Source: Chryseobacterium indologenes (GTDB taxonomy: Bacteria; Bacteroidota; Bacteroidia; Flavobacteriales; Weeksellaceae). Taken from it: a DNA stretch of 64,000 nt. The position numbers and the translations under genes are program-made. The notes under the pieces were generated by a model. That model had not been told where the DNA came from. It made no database searches and saw nothing but the letters and a program-made list of their open reading frames with translations. Below are positions 52,553 through 60,320 of this stretch, in pieces (the stretch's first letter is position 1; each line of letters opens with the position of its first letter). The stretch is from contig NZ_CP018786.1 in assembly GCF_002025665.1 (NCBI RefSeq), positions 3,596,001-3,660,000 of the forward strand, given 5' to 3'.

Positions 52553-53041
52553 TTAAAGCCATGAATGAAGGTAAGCCATAGCACATTGTATCGCATAATT
52601 ATGTGAACCTGGCTGCTGATAAGCATATTGTTCACCATTATCAAATGTATATACAGTAAATAATGTGCAATTTCCACTATTGCAAACATCTACAACAGCT
52701 ATATTCATATTTCCTTCTTGTACAGAACATTTTACGTTTGCTACTATTCTTGATGTGCTACTGTTTTTTGAATTTACTGCGCTTGTAACCATATTGAATA
52801 TTTCAGTTTTATTATCCACAGGTATAAATTCTACCCCCATATACACAGTCCTTAGCGTATTCTTCTCGATATGAAGATAACCATCGAGTTCATAGGGGTT
52901 TTGTGACGGCTTTTCCCATGATTCTCTTGCCATAGCCTTTTCCATAGTTACAGTGCTATTAGTTGGCACATCAGTTGTTTCATTTTGGCACGCAGCCAGT
53001 GTGATCAGTGCTAATGCACCGATGAAAATTGATTTTTTCAT
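52553..53041 (-). CDS. Phage-encoded lipoprotein (moron candidate)
   Basis: 162 residues with a clear lipoprotein signal (ALALITLAAC, cysteine at 18) and a Thr/Ser/Glu linker. The mature domain is beta-rich (HIEKNTLRTVYMGVEFIPVD; NVKCSVQEGNMNIAVVDVC; YTFDNGEQYAYQQPGSHNY) with several Cys. It is flanked by its own terminator, so it is a separate unit. An outer-membrane or periplasmic accessory role such as exclusion or fitness is possible; not shown. Confidence 0.6.
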   Translation of the reverse strand: MKKSIFIGALALITLAACQNETTDVPTNSTVTMEKAMARESWEKPSQNPYELDGYLHIEKNTLRTVYMGVEFIPVDNKTEIFNMVTSAVNSKNSSTSRIVANVKCSVQEGNMNIAVVDVCNSGNCTLFTVYTFDNGEQYAYQQPGSHNYAIQCAMAYLHSWL

Positions 53042-53090
53042 AAATTAAAATTTTAAATTATTTTCCCCTTTAGAATACGGAAGAGGCCGT

Positions 53091-53522
53091 TTATTTTAGT
53101 AGCTCCGGATTGGAGTGAATGTTGCCGATGACTTCTATATACTCAGCATTGTCCCAGTAATTGAGGAAAACATCGTTTGCCCATTGTTTTACAGACGGTG
53201 TATCATATATCTGTTTGCCAGGAATTTTTAAACTAAATTGCGGCGCAGTCCATTCTATAACTCCAACATGGATTTTATCTAAATTCCATTCCTGATCTAG
53301 CGCTGAGTAATCGTGGCATTTTACAATATCACCTTCGTATATCTCTACTCCGTTTTTGTCATTTAATGACGTAAACCATTCTGAATTACTCCAATTAAAT
53401 TCAGAGCAAATCCTTTCAGAAATACATATTTTACATTCTAAATCTTTGAAATATCTTCCATTTTGGAAATAGAAGAACTTGTTTTCATTTATGTTCCAGC
53501 TTCTAACTTTAGTATTTTTCAT
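53091..53522 (-). CDS. YopX-family protein
   Basis: 143 residues. YopX motifs: MKNTKVRSWNINENKFFYFQ start, then TSLNDKNGVEIYEGDIVKCH, GVIEWTAPQFSL and a terminal IEVIGNIHSNPELLK. These match the conserved 'NGKEIYEGDIV...' and 'EVIGNIYENPELL' blocks. YopX proteins are common in phages; function is unknown. The ATG overlaps the stop of a 31-residue ORF (ATGA). Confidence 0.8.
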   Translation of the reverse strand: MKNTKVRSWNINENKFFYFQNGRYFKDLECKICISERICSEFNWSNSEWFTSLNDKNGVEIYEGDIVKCHDYSALDQEWNLDKIHVGVIEWTAPQFSLKIPGKQIYDTPSVKQWANDVFLNYWDNAEYIEVIGNIHSNPELLK

Positions 53523-53614
53523 TTTTTAATGGCTCTTGAAATGGTTCTGTAACTCACATTATATATTTCTACTATCTTTTTATTTTTAAAACTATGTAAG
53601 AATTTTTTTTCCAT
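53519..53614 (-). CDS. 31-residue HTH-like peptide
   Basis: MEKKFLHSFKNKKIVEIYNV continues with SYRTISRAIKK, a helix-turn-helix-like stretch (IVEIYNVSYRTISRAI). Its TGA overlaps the YopX ATG. Could be a small regulator; only overlap and pattern support it. Confidence 0.45.
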   Translation of the reverse strand: MEKKFLHSFKNKKIVEIYNVSYRTISRAIKK

Positions 53615-53626
53615 AATATTTTTGAT

Positions 53627-53872
53627 TTAATTGTTTGCTTTTATTGAAATACCTTCATTACCAAATTTTAAAAATTGATAAGATGACTCATTTGTAATTA
53701 TTTCTGCAGAGTTAACTCTTACGGGCTTAGTATCACCATTGGGGAATTTAAGCCACGCTTTATAATTCTTACCCTCATTGCATTTTAGAACTGCACCATC
53801 TATCATCTGATCAACGATTGATTTTTGATACTTGGTGAGTGAATTATAATATTTACTGTTTTTGATGTTCAT
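53627..53872 (-). CDS. Hypothetical protein
   Basis: 81 residues: YYNSLTKYQKSIVDQMIDGA, EGKNYKAWLKFPNGDTKPVR. A wing-like 'FPNGDTKPVRVN' end. It overlaps the neighbour by 20 bases. Function unknown. Confidence 0.5.
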   Translation of the reverse strand: MNIKNSKYYNSLTKYQKSIVDQMIDGAVLKCNEGKNYKAWLKFPNGDTKPVRVNSAEIITNESSYQFLKFGNEGISIKANN

Positions 53873-54074
53873 TTTCAGAGATTTTTATGTTATAGTAATT
53901 TTCTAAATGATCAATTAATCTTTTACCATTTAATCTGCACAATTCTTCGATGTCATCAATCAGATGATCAATTAATTTATCACAATCTTCACCTTTTTTT
54001 ACTGATGTTTCAGTTTCGTTTACTGTAACATAAATAATATCAGAGTAGGCCCCTTTTTTTGTAGTAATTTTCAT
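53853..54074 (-). CDS. Hypothetical protein
   Basis: 73 residues from the ATG at 54074 (MKITTKKGAYSDIIYVTVNE). Acidic helix KLIDHLIDDIEELCRLNGKR. An upstream start at 54113 would run into a terminator. Function unknown. Confidence 0.5.
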   Translation of the reverse strand: MKITTKKGAYSDIIYVTVNETETSVKKGEDCDKLIDHLIDDIEELCRLNGKRLIDHLENYYNIKISENEHQKQ

Positions 54075-54100
54075 AATATTTTTGATTTTAATTTTTAATA

Positions 54101-54144
54101 AAAACCCCGGCACAGTGGAACTTCTAAAACCAGAAGCCGGGGAA
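54101..54144 (-). terminator. Minus-strand terminator
   Basis: On the minus strand CCCCGGC ... GCCGGGG followed by TTTTTATT, with a ~24-base loop that can itself pair (CTTCTGG/CCAGAAG-like). It ends transcription from 54193-54590. The plus strand next to it reads AAAACTAATAACCATGA, a phrase also found at 15249-15265. Confidence 0.7.
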
Positions 54145-54192
54145 AACTAATAACCATGAGGCCGTTAAGGTGGCCAGCCTTGTTAAACACTT

Positions 54193-54414
54193 CTATATTT
54201 CATCGTCTGCAACCTTAATAAGTAGTTCTGCGTTTTCAACTATTTTTTTTAAATCATCTAAGGTTAATGCGCCATGAGCATCTAACCAGAAATATTCTTT
54301 AGTTCTCTTAGCGCCCTTTTCTCCTAATCTTTTAAACTCTAATTTTATAGGAATTCTTCTGCTTTTATCGGTTGATAAAAATTCTGTTTCTGATTGTGCA
54401 GTTGTTTTTGCCAT
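54193..54414 (-). CDS. Hypothetical protein
   Basis: 73 residues: basic middle (STDKSRRIPIKLEFKRLGEK), WLDAHGALTLDDLKKIVENA. Starts 3 bases after the stop of a small membrane peptide. Function unknown. Confidence 0.5.
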   Translation of the reverse strand: MAKTTAQSETEFLSTDKSRRIPIKLEFKRLGEKGAKRTKEYFWLDAHGALTLDDLKKIVENAELLIKVADDEI

Positions 54415-54416
54415 GC

Positions 54417-54590
54417 CTAGTGATATTTAATTGTTGATTTTTCCCCAGCTCCGTGCTTTACTCCCACTGCATCAATTCCCACAAAGGTTTTTGATTTAAC
54501 TTCTGTCTTAGCAGGATTTAAAATTGCTGCAGTTGCCAAGCCTCCGATTAATAATAGAGTGTAAGCGATAATAATGATTGTTGTTTTCAT
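54417..54590 (-). CDS. 57-residue single-TM protein
   Basis: MKTTIIIIAYTLLLIGGLAT is a membrane segment or signal anchor, then a Lys/Gly-rich tail. Its -7 element TACATTTG overlaps the first TGTACA site of switch B, preceded by TTTG at a 19-base spacing. It is therefore the divergent partner of the regulator at 54676. Function unknown. Confidence 0.5.
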   Translation of the reverse strand: MKTTIIIIAYTLLLIGGLATAAILNPAKTEVKSKTFVGIDAVGVKHGAGEKSTIKYH

Positions 54591-54609
54591 ATTGTTTGTT
54601 TTTGTTGAT

Positions 54610-54675
54610 ACAAATGTACAATTATTTTTGTACAGTGCAAATTATTTTGTACATTTTTTTTTATATCTTTGCTGT
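54610..54675. promoter_or_regulatory. Divergent promoter with TGTACA operators (switch B)
   Basis: Three TGTACA sites at 54615, 54629 and 54648 (spacing 14 and 19). Plus-strand -7 TATCTTTG (54664-54671) ends 5 bases before the ATG at 54676, giving a leaderless transcript. Minus-strand TTTG-19-TACATTTG serves 54417-54590. Same layout as 16446-16521. Confidence 0.75.
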
Positions 54676-54888
54676 ATGACAGTTGAAGATTATTTAAAAA
54701 ATCATTGTAAGGTTGACCTTTCGCACATTGCAAGTAGAATGTGGCCAACAAATAAGAACGCTGCTGCATACTTAAGCAGAAAGCTGAATAATGCTGATGG
54801 AAGATCTTTTTCTAAGAAAGATGCGGTTAAGGCTTTGGAAGTATTAAAGGAACTTTCCATTGAACTTAATGCTTTAACTGTTGACTAA
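54676..54888 (+). CDS. Small DNA-binding-like regulator, paralogue of 16522-16734
   Basis: 70 residues (MTVEDYLKNHCKVDLSHIAS). HTH-like centre RMWPTNKNAAAYLSRKLNNA, then KKDAVKALEVLKELS. About half of the residues match its paralogue. It overlaps the convergent DnaA-like gene by 4 bases. A longer frame starting at 54574 would run through the operators and is unlikely. Confidence 0.7.
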   Translation: MTVEDYLKNHCKVDLSHIASRMWPTNKNAAAYLSRKLNNADGRSFSKKDAVKALEVLKELSIELNALTVD

Positions 54889-55529
54889 CCCTTCCTCAAA
54901 ACTGACTCCTGGAATTTAATAACTCGCTGCTGCTGTTCTTCATTAGAAGTTAAAAACGTGAAAACAAAATCCTCAATACCAATTTCTTTTTGATCAAAGT
55001 TTTCATTTCCGGTGAAGTGCTTATTGAGCTGTTTAAATGCTGTGATCAGATCAAATACTCCATCACGGGAATGAATCAAACCTTTATTTTTTAGCATCTT
55101 GGTTCCGGTGTCGATTATCGTTGTTCCGATTGCGCAGAAACTTAACCATTTTTCTACAGAGTCCCTGTCTTTTTCATTGTAGTTTTGTGGACCTGTTAAA
55201 GGCTTGATCAGTGGCTTTTGTTTTACAGGTGCTGAATTGATAAACGAAACTGATACAGGTACGTTTCCAGTTCTGTTTTTTAAAAGTTTTGAGTAATTCA
55301 TTTTCTTGATAAAATTCTCTTCGTTGAAATTTTTGATTCTATTTTTAAATTCCTGATTGAACTTTGAAAGTCCGTCATACTTTCGTATGTGATACAATAC
55401 TGTGGAGTGATCCTTTTTGACAATGTGAGCAATATTCATCAGCGTATAACCTGCAGCACGTAAATTGTAAATGAATATCGAAAGATCATCCAGTAAATCA
55501 GTTGGCGTTCGGTTAACTTTTGTTTTCAT
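54885..55529 (-). CDS. DnaA domain-IV-like DNA-binding protein
   Basis: 214 residues. N-terminal HTH (LRAAGYTLMNIAHIVKKDHS) contains DHSTVLYHIRKY, the DnaA domain IV signature (DHSTV at 40-44) that reads the DnaA box. The remaining helical region is unknown. It overlaps the DnaC-like gene by 4 bases. It may bind the phage origin and recruit the loader. Confidence 0.65.
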   Translation of the reverse strand: MKTKVNRTPTDLLDDLSIFIYNLRAAGYTLMNIAHIVKKDHSTVLYHIRKYDGLSKFNQEFKNRIKNFNEENFIKKMNYSKLLKNRTGNVPVSVSFINSAPVKQKPLIKPLTGPQNYNEKDRDSVEKWLSFCAIGTTIIDTGTKMLKNKGLIHSRDGVFDLITAFKQLNKHFTGNENFDQKEIGIEDFVFTFLTSNEEQQQRVIKFQESVLRKG

Positions 55530-56458
55530 TTTCGTAATGTTTCTCCTTTAAGTTCGATTATATTGTACATTTCAAACAGGCGGTCATAATTACGCTCTCC
55601 ATAACGCTTGGCAAAAGCCTCTAAAGTGGAATCAATTGTATCTCCTTCGTAATTTAAACTAATAATAGTCTTTGCCCGGTTAGAATATCTTTTTTCAAAA
55701 ATTTGTTTGAATAATTCAACCTTTCCAAAATTACTTGCGACCTTCTCCGTCATGACGTCATCGTAATATCTAAAACCTTTAGAGTGCTTTTTCCAGAACT
55801 GATCCCAAACGTAATCTTCATCTGAATGCTCATTTCTTTTAATTCCTTCAAATTCACTTACAACGTCGTTAGTTGTACAGAACGAGAAATAAATATCATA
55901 CCAGCGCAATTGTTCAAATTCCCCAAGCTTATTTTTGATCCTGAAAGTATTATCCCTGGCATATTTAAAAATATTATGAAAGGTTTCAATTATTGAAGTT
56001 TTCCCAATTCCATAGGATCCTATAATCATAATTCCTTTATTTAAATTGGGCTGACTTTTGAAATCTCCTTTCTCATTTTTGCATAACAATGGCGATTTGT
56101 AAAAGCTTTTATTCCCGATAAAATATGAAACTAATGTTCTAGCTAGCTTCCTTGCTTCAAAATTGTTTAGCGATTCGTCAAATTCTTTAACAGCAACAAA
56201 TTTGTAGTTTTCAACAAATGCTCCATAGAAATACTCTGGATCAATTGGTTTTAAATCAGGCTTTACAAATTCCTCTTTTGGCTTATTCTCATTCATAAAT
56301 TCAGTAAATGCTTTGCCGTACTTTTCAAAATCTTCCAGATACTTCTTTGCAATAGGGTGATCAGGATTTATTTTCAACATAGCGTCAATTGCTGCGCTTT
56401 TTCTTGGAGGCAAATATTTACCTTCTTCTTGCTTGTGAACTTCCATTATTGTTTGCAT
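55526..56458 (-). CDS. DnaC-like helicase loader ATPase
   Basis: 310 residues. Walker A GSYGIGKT (147-154) in an AAA+ domain, then Walker B-like FRYYDDVMTEK, sensor KTIISLNYEGDTI, and an arginine-rich end (FAKRYGERNYDRLFEMYNII). It resembles DnaC/IstB loaders that deliver the host replicative helicase. The start can be MQTIM or the next Met (56446). Confidence 0.8.
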   Translation of the reverse strand: MQTIMEVHKQEEGKYLPPRKSAAIDAMLKINPDHPIAKKYLEDFEKYGKAFTEFMNENKPKEEFVKPDLKPIDPEYFYGAFVENYKFVAVKEFDESLNNFEARKLARTLVSYFIGNKSFYKSPLLCKNEKGDFKSQPNLNKGIMIIGSYGIGKTSIIETFHNIFKYARDNTFRIKNKLGEFEQLRWYDIYFSFCTTNDVVSEFEGIKRNEHSDEDYVWDQFWKKHSKGFRYYDDVMTEKVASNFGKVELFKQIFEKRYSNRAKTIISLNYEGDTIDSTLEAFAKRYGERNYDRLFEMYNIIELKGETLRK

Positions 56459-57290
56459 TTACGTTATACTCTCTATTTTTGTAATTTCCCTCCATGATTT
56501 TGATAAAATTTGTAGGATTAAAAATCCAGTCAAAATCTGCTGTCCAATTTTTATGATTTTCCCCAGAAAGGAATCTTGATTCTCCAGCCATTTCTATTAC
56601 TCGCAAAACATTATCTTCACCGTGTTCTTTCAAGCGCATTTTAAGGCTCGTTTTCCGCTTATCGCTCAACACCTGCACTCTAGGTAGGTTTTTACATTTT
56701 TCGTGGAAATAATCAACTATTTCGCTTTCTTTTTTTTGCGCAACTTTTTTTCTTTCTTTTTCTTCAGCTTTTAGCATTGTAGAAATAACAATTCCTTTAT
56801 CTTCTCCATATCGATCAAAGAAACCTGTAAACTGATTTTCTTCAAAAAGTTGGGTGGGATCTTTTTTTTCTCCTTCGCTTTCTGTTTCTGTTTCTGTTTC
56901 TGTTTCGTTTCGTTTCAGGGAAGCAATTGATTCGCTATTGCTTATCATATGCGTAGCATCTGCTATGCATTCGTCAGGCGATGGATATTTAGTAGTTTTT
57001 TGCCTTAAAGTTTGTTTGAAATTTTCAATCTGTAAATAGCATTTCGATGCGACTGTATAGATAGTAATCAATCCGGCTTTCTCACACGCAGTGAGACAAC
57101 GGGCAATGTCAGTATCTCTTATGTCGGATTTTAGCGGAAACAGTTGTGATTTCAATAATCTTTTATCAGCAGAAAACCTTCCAAAATCATCTACCTTCAT
57201 GATAAGCCTAACGAAGAATCTTTCAGCGTGAACATCTAATTCGTCCACTATGAAACTGTCTGTCCAGTCTCGTAATATTCTATTAGGCAT
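56418..57290 (-). CDS. Phage replication organiser-like protein
   Basis: 290 residues. The N-terminal 110 residues form a winged-helix domain (RFFVRLIMKVDDFGRFSADK; RCLTACEKAGLITIYTV). The middle has a Glu/Thr repeat (ETETETETE) encoded by a hexanucleotide repeat. The C-terminus (EHGEDNVLRVIEMAGESRFL; WTADFDWIFNPTNFIKIMEG) is the typical end of replisome organisers. It overlaps the loader by 41 bases, so it is the initiator. Confidence 0.75.
   Translation of the reverse strand: MPNRILRDWTDSFIVDELDVHAERFFVRLIMKVDDFGRFSADKRLLKSQLFPLKSDIRDTDIARCLTACEKAGLITIYTVASKCYLQIENFKQTLRQKTTKYPSPDECIADATHMISNSESIASLKRNETETETETESEGEKKDPTQLFEENQFTGFFDRYGEDKGIVISTMLKAEEKERKKVAQKKESEIVDYFHEKCKNLPRVQVLSDKRKTSLKMRLKEHGEDNVLRVIEMAGESRFLSGENHKNWTADFDWIFNPTNFIKIMEGNYKNREYNVNANNNGSSQARRR
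56879..56916. repeat. TTTCTG hexanucleotide repeat
   Basis: Four TTTCTG units are followed by two TTTCG units inside the replication gene; on the coding strand CAGAAA encodes a Glu/Thr linker. Unit changes of 6 keep frame, so length variation would change only the linker. The TTTCG units break the periodicity. Confidence 0.75.
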
Positions 57291-57355
57291 ATCTTCATTT
57301 TAATTCTTATAATTCAATTTGGTTTTACCCATGCTAAAACATCACTAATGCATGG

Positions 57356-58174
57356 TTAAATAATTTCAGTAAATAAATTTGCTCCTTCTTCATCCATTTC
57401 GGTTTTAGCAAATCCATACTTGTCAATATCATTCTTTCTTTGGATTGTTTTTTCTATCCAGCTTTTAGCTTTTGGAAAAAATTCTTTATCAATTTCAAAG
57501 CCGTAAGCTTTTCTATTTAATTCAATTGCAGCAACTAAACTGCTCCCGCTTCCTGCACATGGATCTATGACTACTTCGCCTACATCTGTAAATAATTCAA
57601 TAAGGCGCTTAAGCAATCCAACAGGCTTTTGCGTTGGGTGCAACTTTGGATAATTGTTATTATCTTCGTCTTCTACCCATTCAATACAATTCATTACCAT
57701 TTTGCCTTTATTATTGAATTTTGGAAGCTTATCACGATACAGGAGAAGACCGTATTCACAATTTCCGACTATCTTCATATTTGCCTTTAACACCTGAGCT
57801 GAAAACTTTTTCCTGAAAATAAGAGGAATGTAATTATTTAACCCGTGCTTTTTCCCTAATTCAGCAACATCAAACATTTGGTTAAAGGCGCAAAAAATTA
57901 TCATTGCTGGTGCTGTACCCTTTTCCTTTGGTTCTGGTTTTAGCATCTTTGAGCAGAAGTGCATAAATTCGGCAGGTTTAAAATTTTTATCTGTCATAAA
58001 AAATTCCTTTCCTGCTAATTCGCTTTCTCCATTACAATTATCTCCATCATTATACCAAGCCGGATTACTTGCATATGCTTTATTTCCTAAATTATATGGA
58101 ATGTCAGCGATTATCAATTGCGCTTTTGGAATATGATACTGTTTATAATTTTGATGGTGATCTCTGTAAATCAT
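57356..58174 (-). CDS. DNA adenine methyltransferase (beta class)
   Basis: 272 residues. Motif IV is DIPY (24-27, a DPPY variant), motif I DPCAGSGSS (204-212) in the beta order (IV before I), and HPTQKP (179-184) leads to motif I. It is likely to modify adenine N6 or cytosine N4. No endonuclease is adjacent, so it is an orphan that may protect phage DNA or regulate it. It is the last of the operon segment before the replication genes. Confidence 0.85.
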   Translation of the reverse strand: MIYRDHHQNYKQYHIPKAQLIIADIPYNLGNKAYASNPAWYNDGDNCNGESELAGKEFFMTDKNFKPAEFMHFCSKMLKPEPKEKGTAPAMIIFCAFNQMFDVAELGKKHGLNNYIPLIFRKKFSAQVLKANMKIVGNCEYGLLLYRDKLPKFNNKGKMVMNCIEWVEDEDNNNYPKLHPTQKPVGLLKRLIELFTDVGEVVIDPCAGSGSSLVAAIELNRKAYGFEIDKEFFPKAKSWIEKTIQRKNDIDKYGFAKTEMDEEGANLFTEII

Positions 58175-58183
58175 ATTTTGAAT

Positions 58184-58606
58184 TTATAGTTTATCAATAG
58201 CTCTTTGTATTCTTAGTCTTTCAACTTCTTCCGGCTTGAAGAAATATCTACCGCCTAATTTTTCAGCTTCTACTTTTCCTGCGATTCTCATAGCGCTAAG
58301 GCTTGTTGGATGTACGTTCAAAATTTTAGCAGCTGCCAATGTAGATAGTAATCCGTCCTCTGGTTTTGAAGCTTTGGGCATTCTTTCTTTTTCCAGCTCC
58401 ATTGTGTACTGGCATTCTCCGGGCCTTGCAAATCTGGCTTTACGATTAAGTGTTTTAGCGTAGATTAATGTTGCGGTTGCGTCAATTTTACCTAGTGCTT
58501 TTGAAACAGTGCTGTTTGGAATTTTATCACCCGGTAGATAACCTAATTCTTTACATAGGCTTGATTTAATAGTCTCAATTTCGGGGTTTAGTTTTGGATT
58601 TTTCAT
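58184..58606 (-). CDS. HTH protein (MerR/HTH_17-like)
   Basis: 140 residues. The C-terminal 60 residues hold LSTLAAAKILNVHPTSLSAM and a RIAGKVEAEKLGGRYFFKPE wing, then ERLRIQRAIDKL, as in HTH_17/MerR helix-turn-helix proteins. The N-terminal region (PGDKIPNSTVSKALGKIDAT) is unknown. It may help replication control or recombination. Confidence 0.65.
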   Translation of the reverse strand: MKNPKLNPEIETIKSSLCKELGYLPGDKIPNSTVSKALGKIDATATLIYAKTLNRKARFARPGECQYTMELEKERMPKASKPEDGLLSTLAAAKILNVHPTSLSAMRIAGKVEAEKLGGRYFFKPEEVERLRIQRAIDKL

Positions 58607-58707
58607 TAGTTTTCTTTTTGTCGTTGTCTAATCTGATTAAGCATTTTCGTTCCATTTGAATAGGCCGTTGCTGTCACGGCCTGACCAGTATCCGTCTTTT
58701 TCTTTCA

Positions 58708-58983
58708 TCAGGAAAGCTTTTGAATTTTCCAGGCAACTATAGAGTTGAAGTATTTAGTTTCGCCCTGTGGAGAAACCCATTCTCTACCTCGGATATTAAT
58801 TCCAACACTCACATTGTCTCCTTCTTTAACCGGATCCAAAATATCAATCTTGTCTCCCATCACTTCAATGTTTACTGGCTGCGGATACTGCTCTGTAGTA
58901 AGTATTACAAATTCTCTTTTTTGAAATCCTGACGCAAAAGTTTCAGTGTTTCCTATTTTTTTAATTGTTCCCTGTAGTTCCAT
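58708..58983 (-). CDS. DUF3127 OB-fold protein
   Basis: 91 residues. MELQGTIKKIGNTETFASGF and GFQKREFVILTTEQYPQPVN with VMGDKIDILDPVKEGDNVSV and REWVSPQGETKYFNSIVAWK match DUF3127, an OB-fold family encoded in Bacteroidota phages beside recombination genes. It may be a single-strand DNA-binding-like protein. It begins 3 bases from the nuclease gene. Confidence 0.8.
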   Translation of the reverse strand: MELQGTIKKIGNTETFASGFQKREFVILTTEQYPQPVNIEVMGDKIDILDPVKEGDNVSVGINIRGREWVSPQGETKYFNSIVAWKIQKLS

Positions 58984-58986
58984 AGT

Positions 58987-59823
58987 TTAAATCAATTTTA
59001 GATGTGTTGCTAATGTTGTGTTAAGTGAGTTTAGATATTCTCTTGCCATGATAATCATGCCTTTCATTTGGGCAATTACCTTTTCGTCTCGGTAAATGAT
59101 AAATTCTTTTATTCTTGCTTCTTTGGGAATATCAGCATAAGTCATGTTGTTGGTTATTTCCTGATCTAAATCTTCCGGAAGGCCATCAATGAATCCCAAC
59201 TTCCAACCGGTTTTTCTTTTTTCATCAAGGATTAATTCGTCTGGAGTATCAACAAGGCCATAAACTAATTTTGCTTTTTTTACGTTTGGCCTTAGATCCA
59301 TGTAAGCCTGTAGCTGATACTCATAATCTTCATTTGGCACGTCATCTTTAAAAAGAGGAAATGTTTCATAATCCCATGAGCTTTTAAAATCTATTATTTC
59401 ATCATCTTCCTCAATATCCATTTCTCCTGAAAAGAAGTCATTTTCATATCGAACCTCGTTCTTAATTAGAAAAGTCCCTTTTACTTCATTGTACTGATTG
59501 ATGTTTTCCTCTTCAACAGATATTCCTTTTATTAGGTATTTGCTCTGTACATCTTTTTTCCTATTGAAAACCTTTTCCTTAAAAATTGTATCTAGATATG
59601 TTTTTGCCCCATCGGATAATTCAGGTTTCGCATCTCTCTTTTTAATCAAGTCCCCCAGTGTAACTATTTGCTTATCTGTAATTTTTCCAGAATAAATTTT
59701 TTCCATTAATCCCACCAACGTTTCTGACTGATTTTGCGTTAAAGGCTTTGGAAGTCCTTTCATTATTTTGCCAATAGCATGAGGACGGAATTTGTAATTT
59801 GAAAAATCATGCACTCTTAACAT
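58987..59823 (-). CDS. PD-(D/E)XK nuclease (exonuclease candidate)
   Basis: 278 residues. The active-site pattern is visible as GEMDIEEDDEIIDFKSS (D..., then D-x-K) and a Q motif (YEYQLQAYMDL) as in RecB/Cas4-type PD-(D/E)XK enzymes. It lies next to a conserved recombination-module protein and DUF3127, suggesting a role like lambda exonuclease in homologous recombination. It overlaps the upstream gene by 17 bases. Confidence 0.7.
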   Translation of the reverse strand: MLRVHDFSNYKFRPHAIGKIMKGLPKPLTQNQSETLVGLMEKIYSGKITDKQIVTLGDLIKKRDAKPELSDGAKTYLDTIFKEKVFNRKKDVQSKYLIKGISVEEENINQYNEVKGTFLIKNEVRYENDFFSGEMDIEEDDEIIDFKSSWDYETFPLFKDDVPNEDYEYQLQAYMDLRPNVKKAKLVYGLVDTPDELILDEKRKTGWKLGFIDGLPEDLDQEITNNMTYADIPKEARIKEFIIYRDEKVIAQMKGMIIMAREYLNSLNTTLATHLKLI

Positions 59824-60319
59824 TCTCTAATTCTTTTTTACGTTCAGTTACTAATACTTTGTATCTCTGTTGTTGCTCTTTTGACATTTTTCCGAATAAC
59901 TTACCAAGCTCAGAAACTTCTTTGCATGCGTTAATTTCGTTTGTCAAATCACTATCAATTATTGGCTGTTTCTTTACGATTCTAACGCCTCCTACAACAT
60001 CACCTTTCATCTTTACTGTTGAATCAATAAATAATTCGATTAATAATCCTTTCCAGTCTTCTACGAATGACGAACCAGAGAACCCTTTCAATACTGCAGC
60101 GTTTGTTGCATTCAATACCAGTGGCTTAATATTTTCTTCAAAATATGCTATATTGAAGTTTCCCTTTTTCCCTGCTACACTTACTCCCAACTCCTGTTTA
60201 ACTTCCCGTATTTTGAAAACAAGCCTTCTACCCTCTTCCATATAGTCTTCAAGATCCGCCACCCCCAAGTGATCAGATTTGTAAACTTTTCTGAAGTGTG
60301 TTTTAGATTGTTTTTCCAT
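59807..60319 (-). CDS. Conserved phage recombination-module protein
   Basis: 170 residues from the ATG at 60319 (MEKQSKTHFRKVYKSDHLGV). The sequence KVYKSDHLGVADLEDY, NIAYFEENIKPLVLNATNAA, EDWKGLLIELFIDSTVKM, VVGGVRIVKKQP follows the layout of a widespread phage protein encoded next to exonuclease and DUF3127 genes. Its role is unknown; annealase or single-strand binding is possible. Confidence 0.65.
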   Translation of the reverse strand: MEKQSKTHFRKVYKSDHLGVADLEDYMEEGRRLVFKIREVKQELGVSVAGKKGNFNIAYFEENIKPLVLNATNAAVLKGFSGSSFVEDWKGLLIELFIDSTVKMKGDVVGGVRIVKKQPIIDSDLTNEINACKEVSELGKLFGKMSKEQQQRYKVLVTERKKELENVKSA

Positions 60320-60320
60320 T

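Noticed and set aside
56879..56916. Phase-variable repeat
   Set aside because: The unit is 6 bases, so changes would not shift the frame; it more likely encodes a flexible linker.
58633..58707. 23-codon minus-strand frame MKEKDGYWSGRDSNGLF
   Set aside because: Very short and without coupling at its end; kept out of the gene list.
59799..60245. 148-codon plus-strand frame opposite the recombination genes
   Set aside because: It covers conserved minus-strand genes and has the amino-acid bias of an antisense frame.
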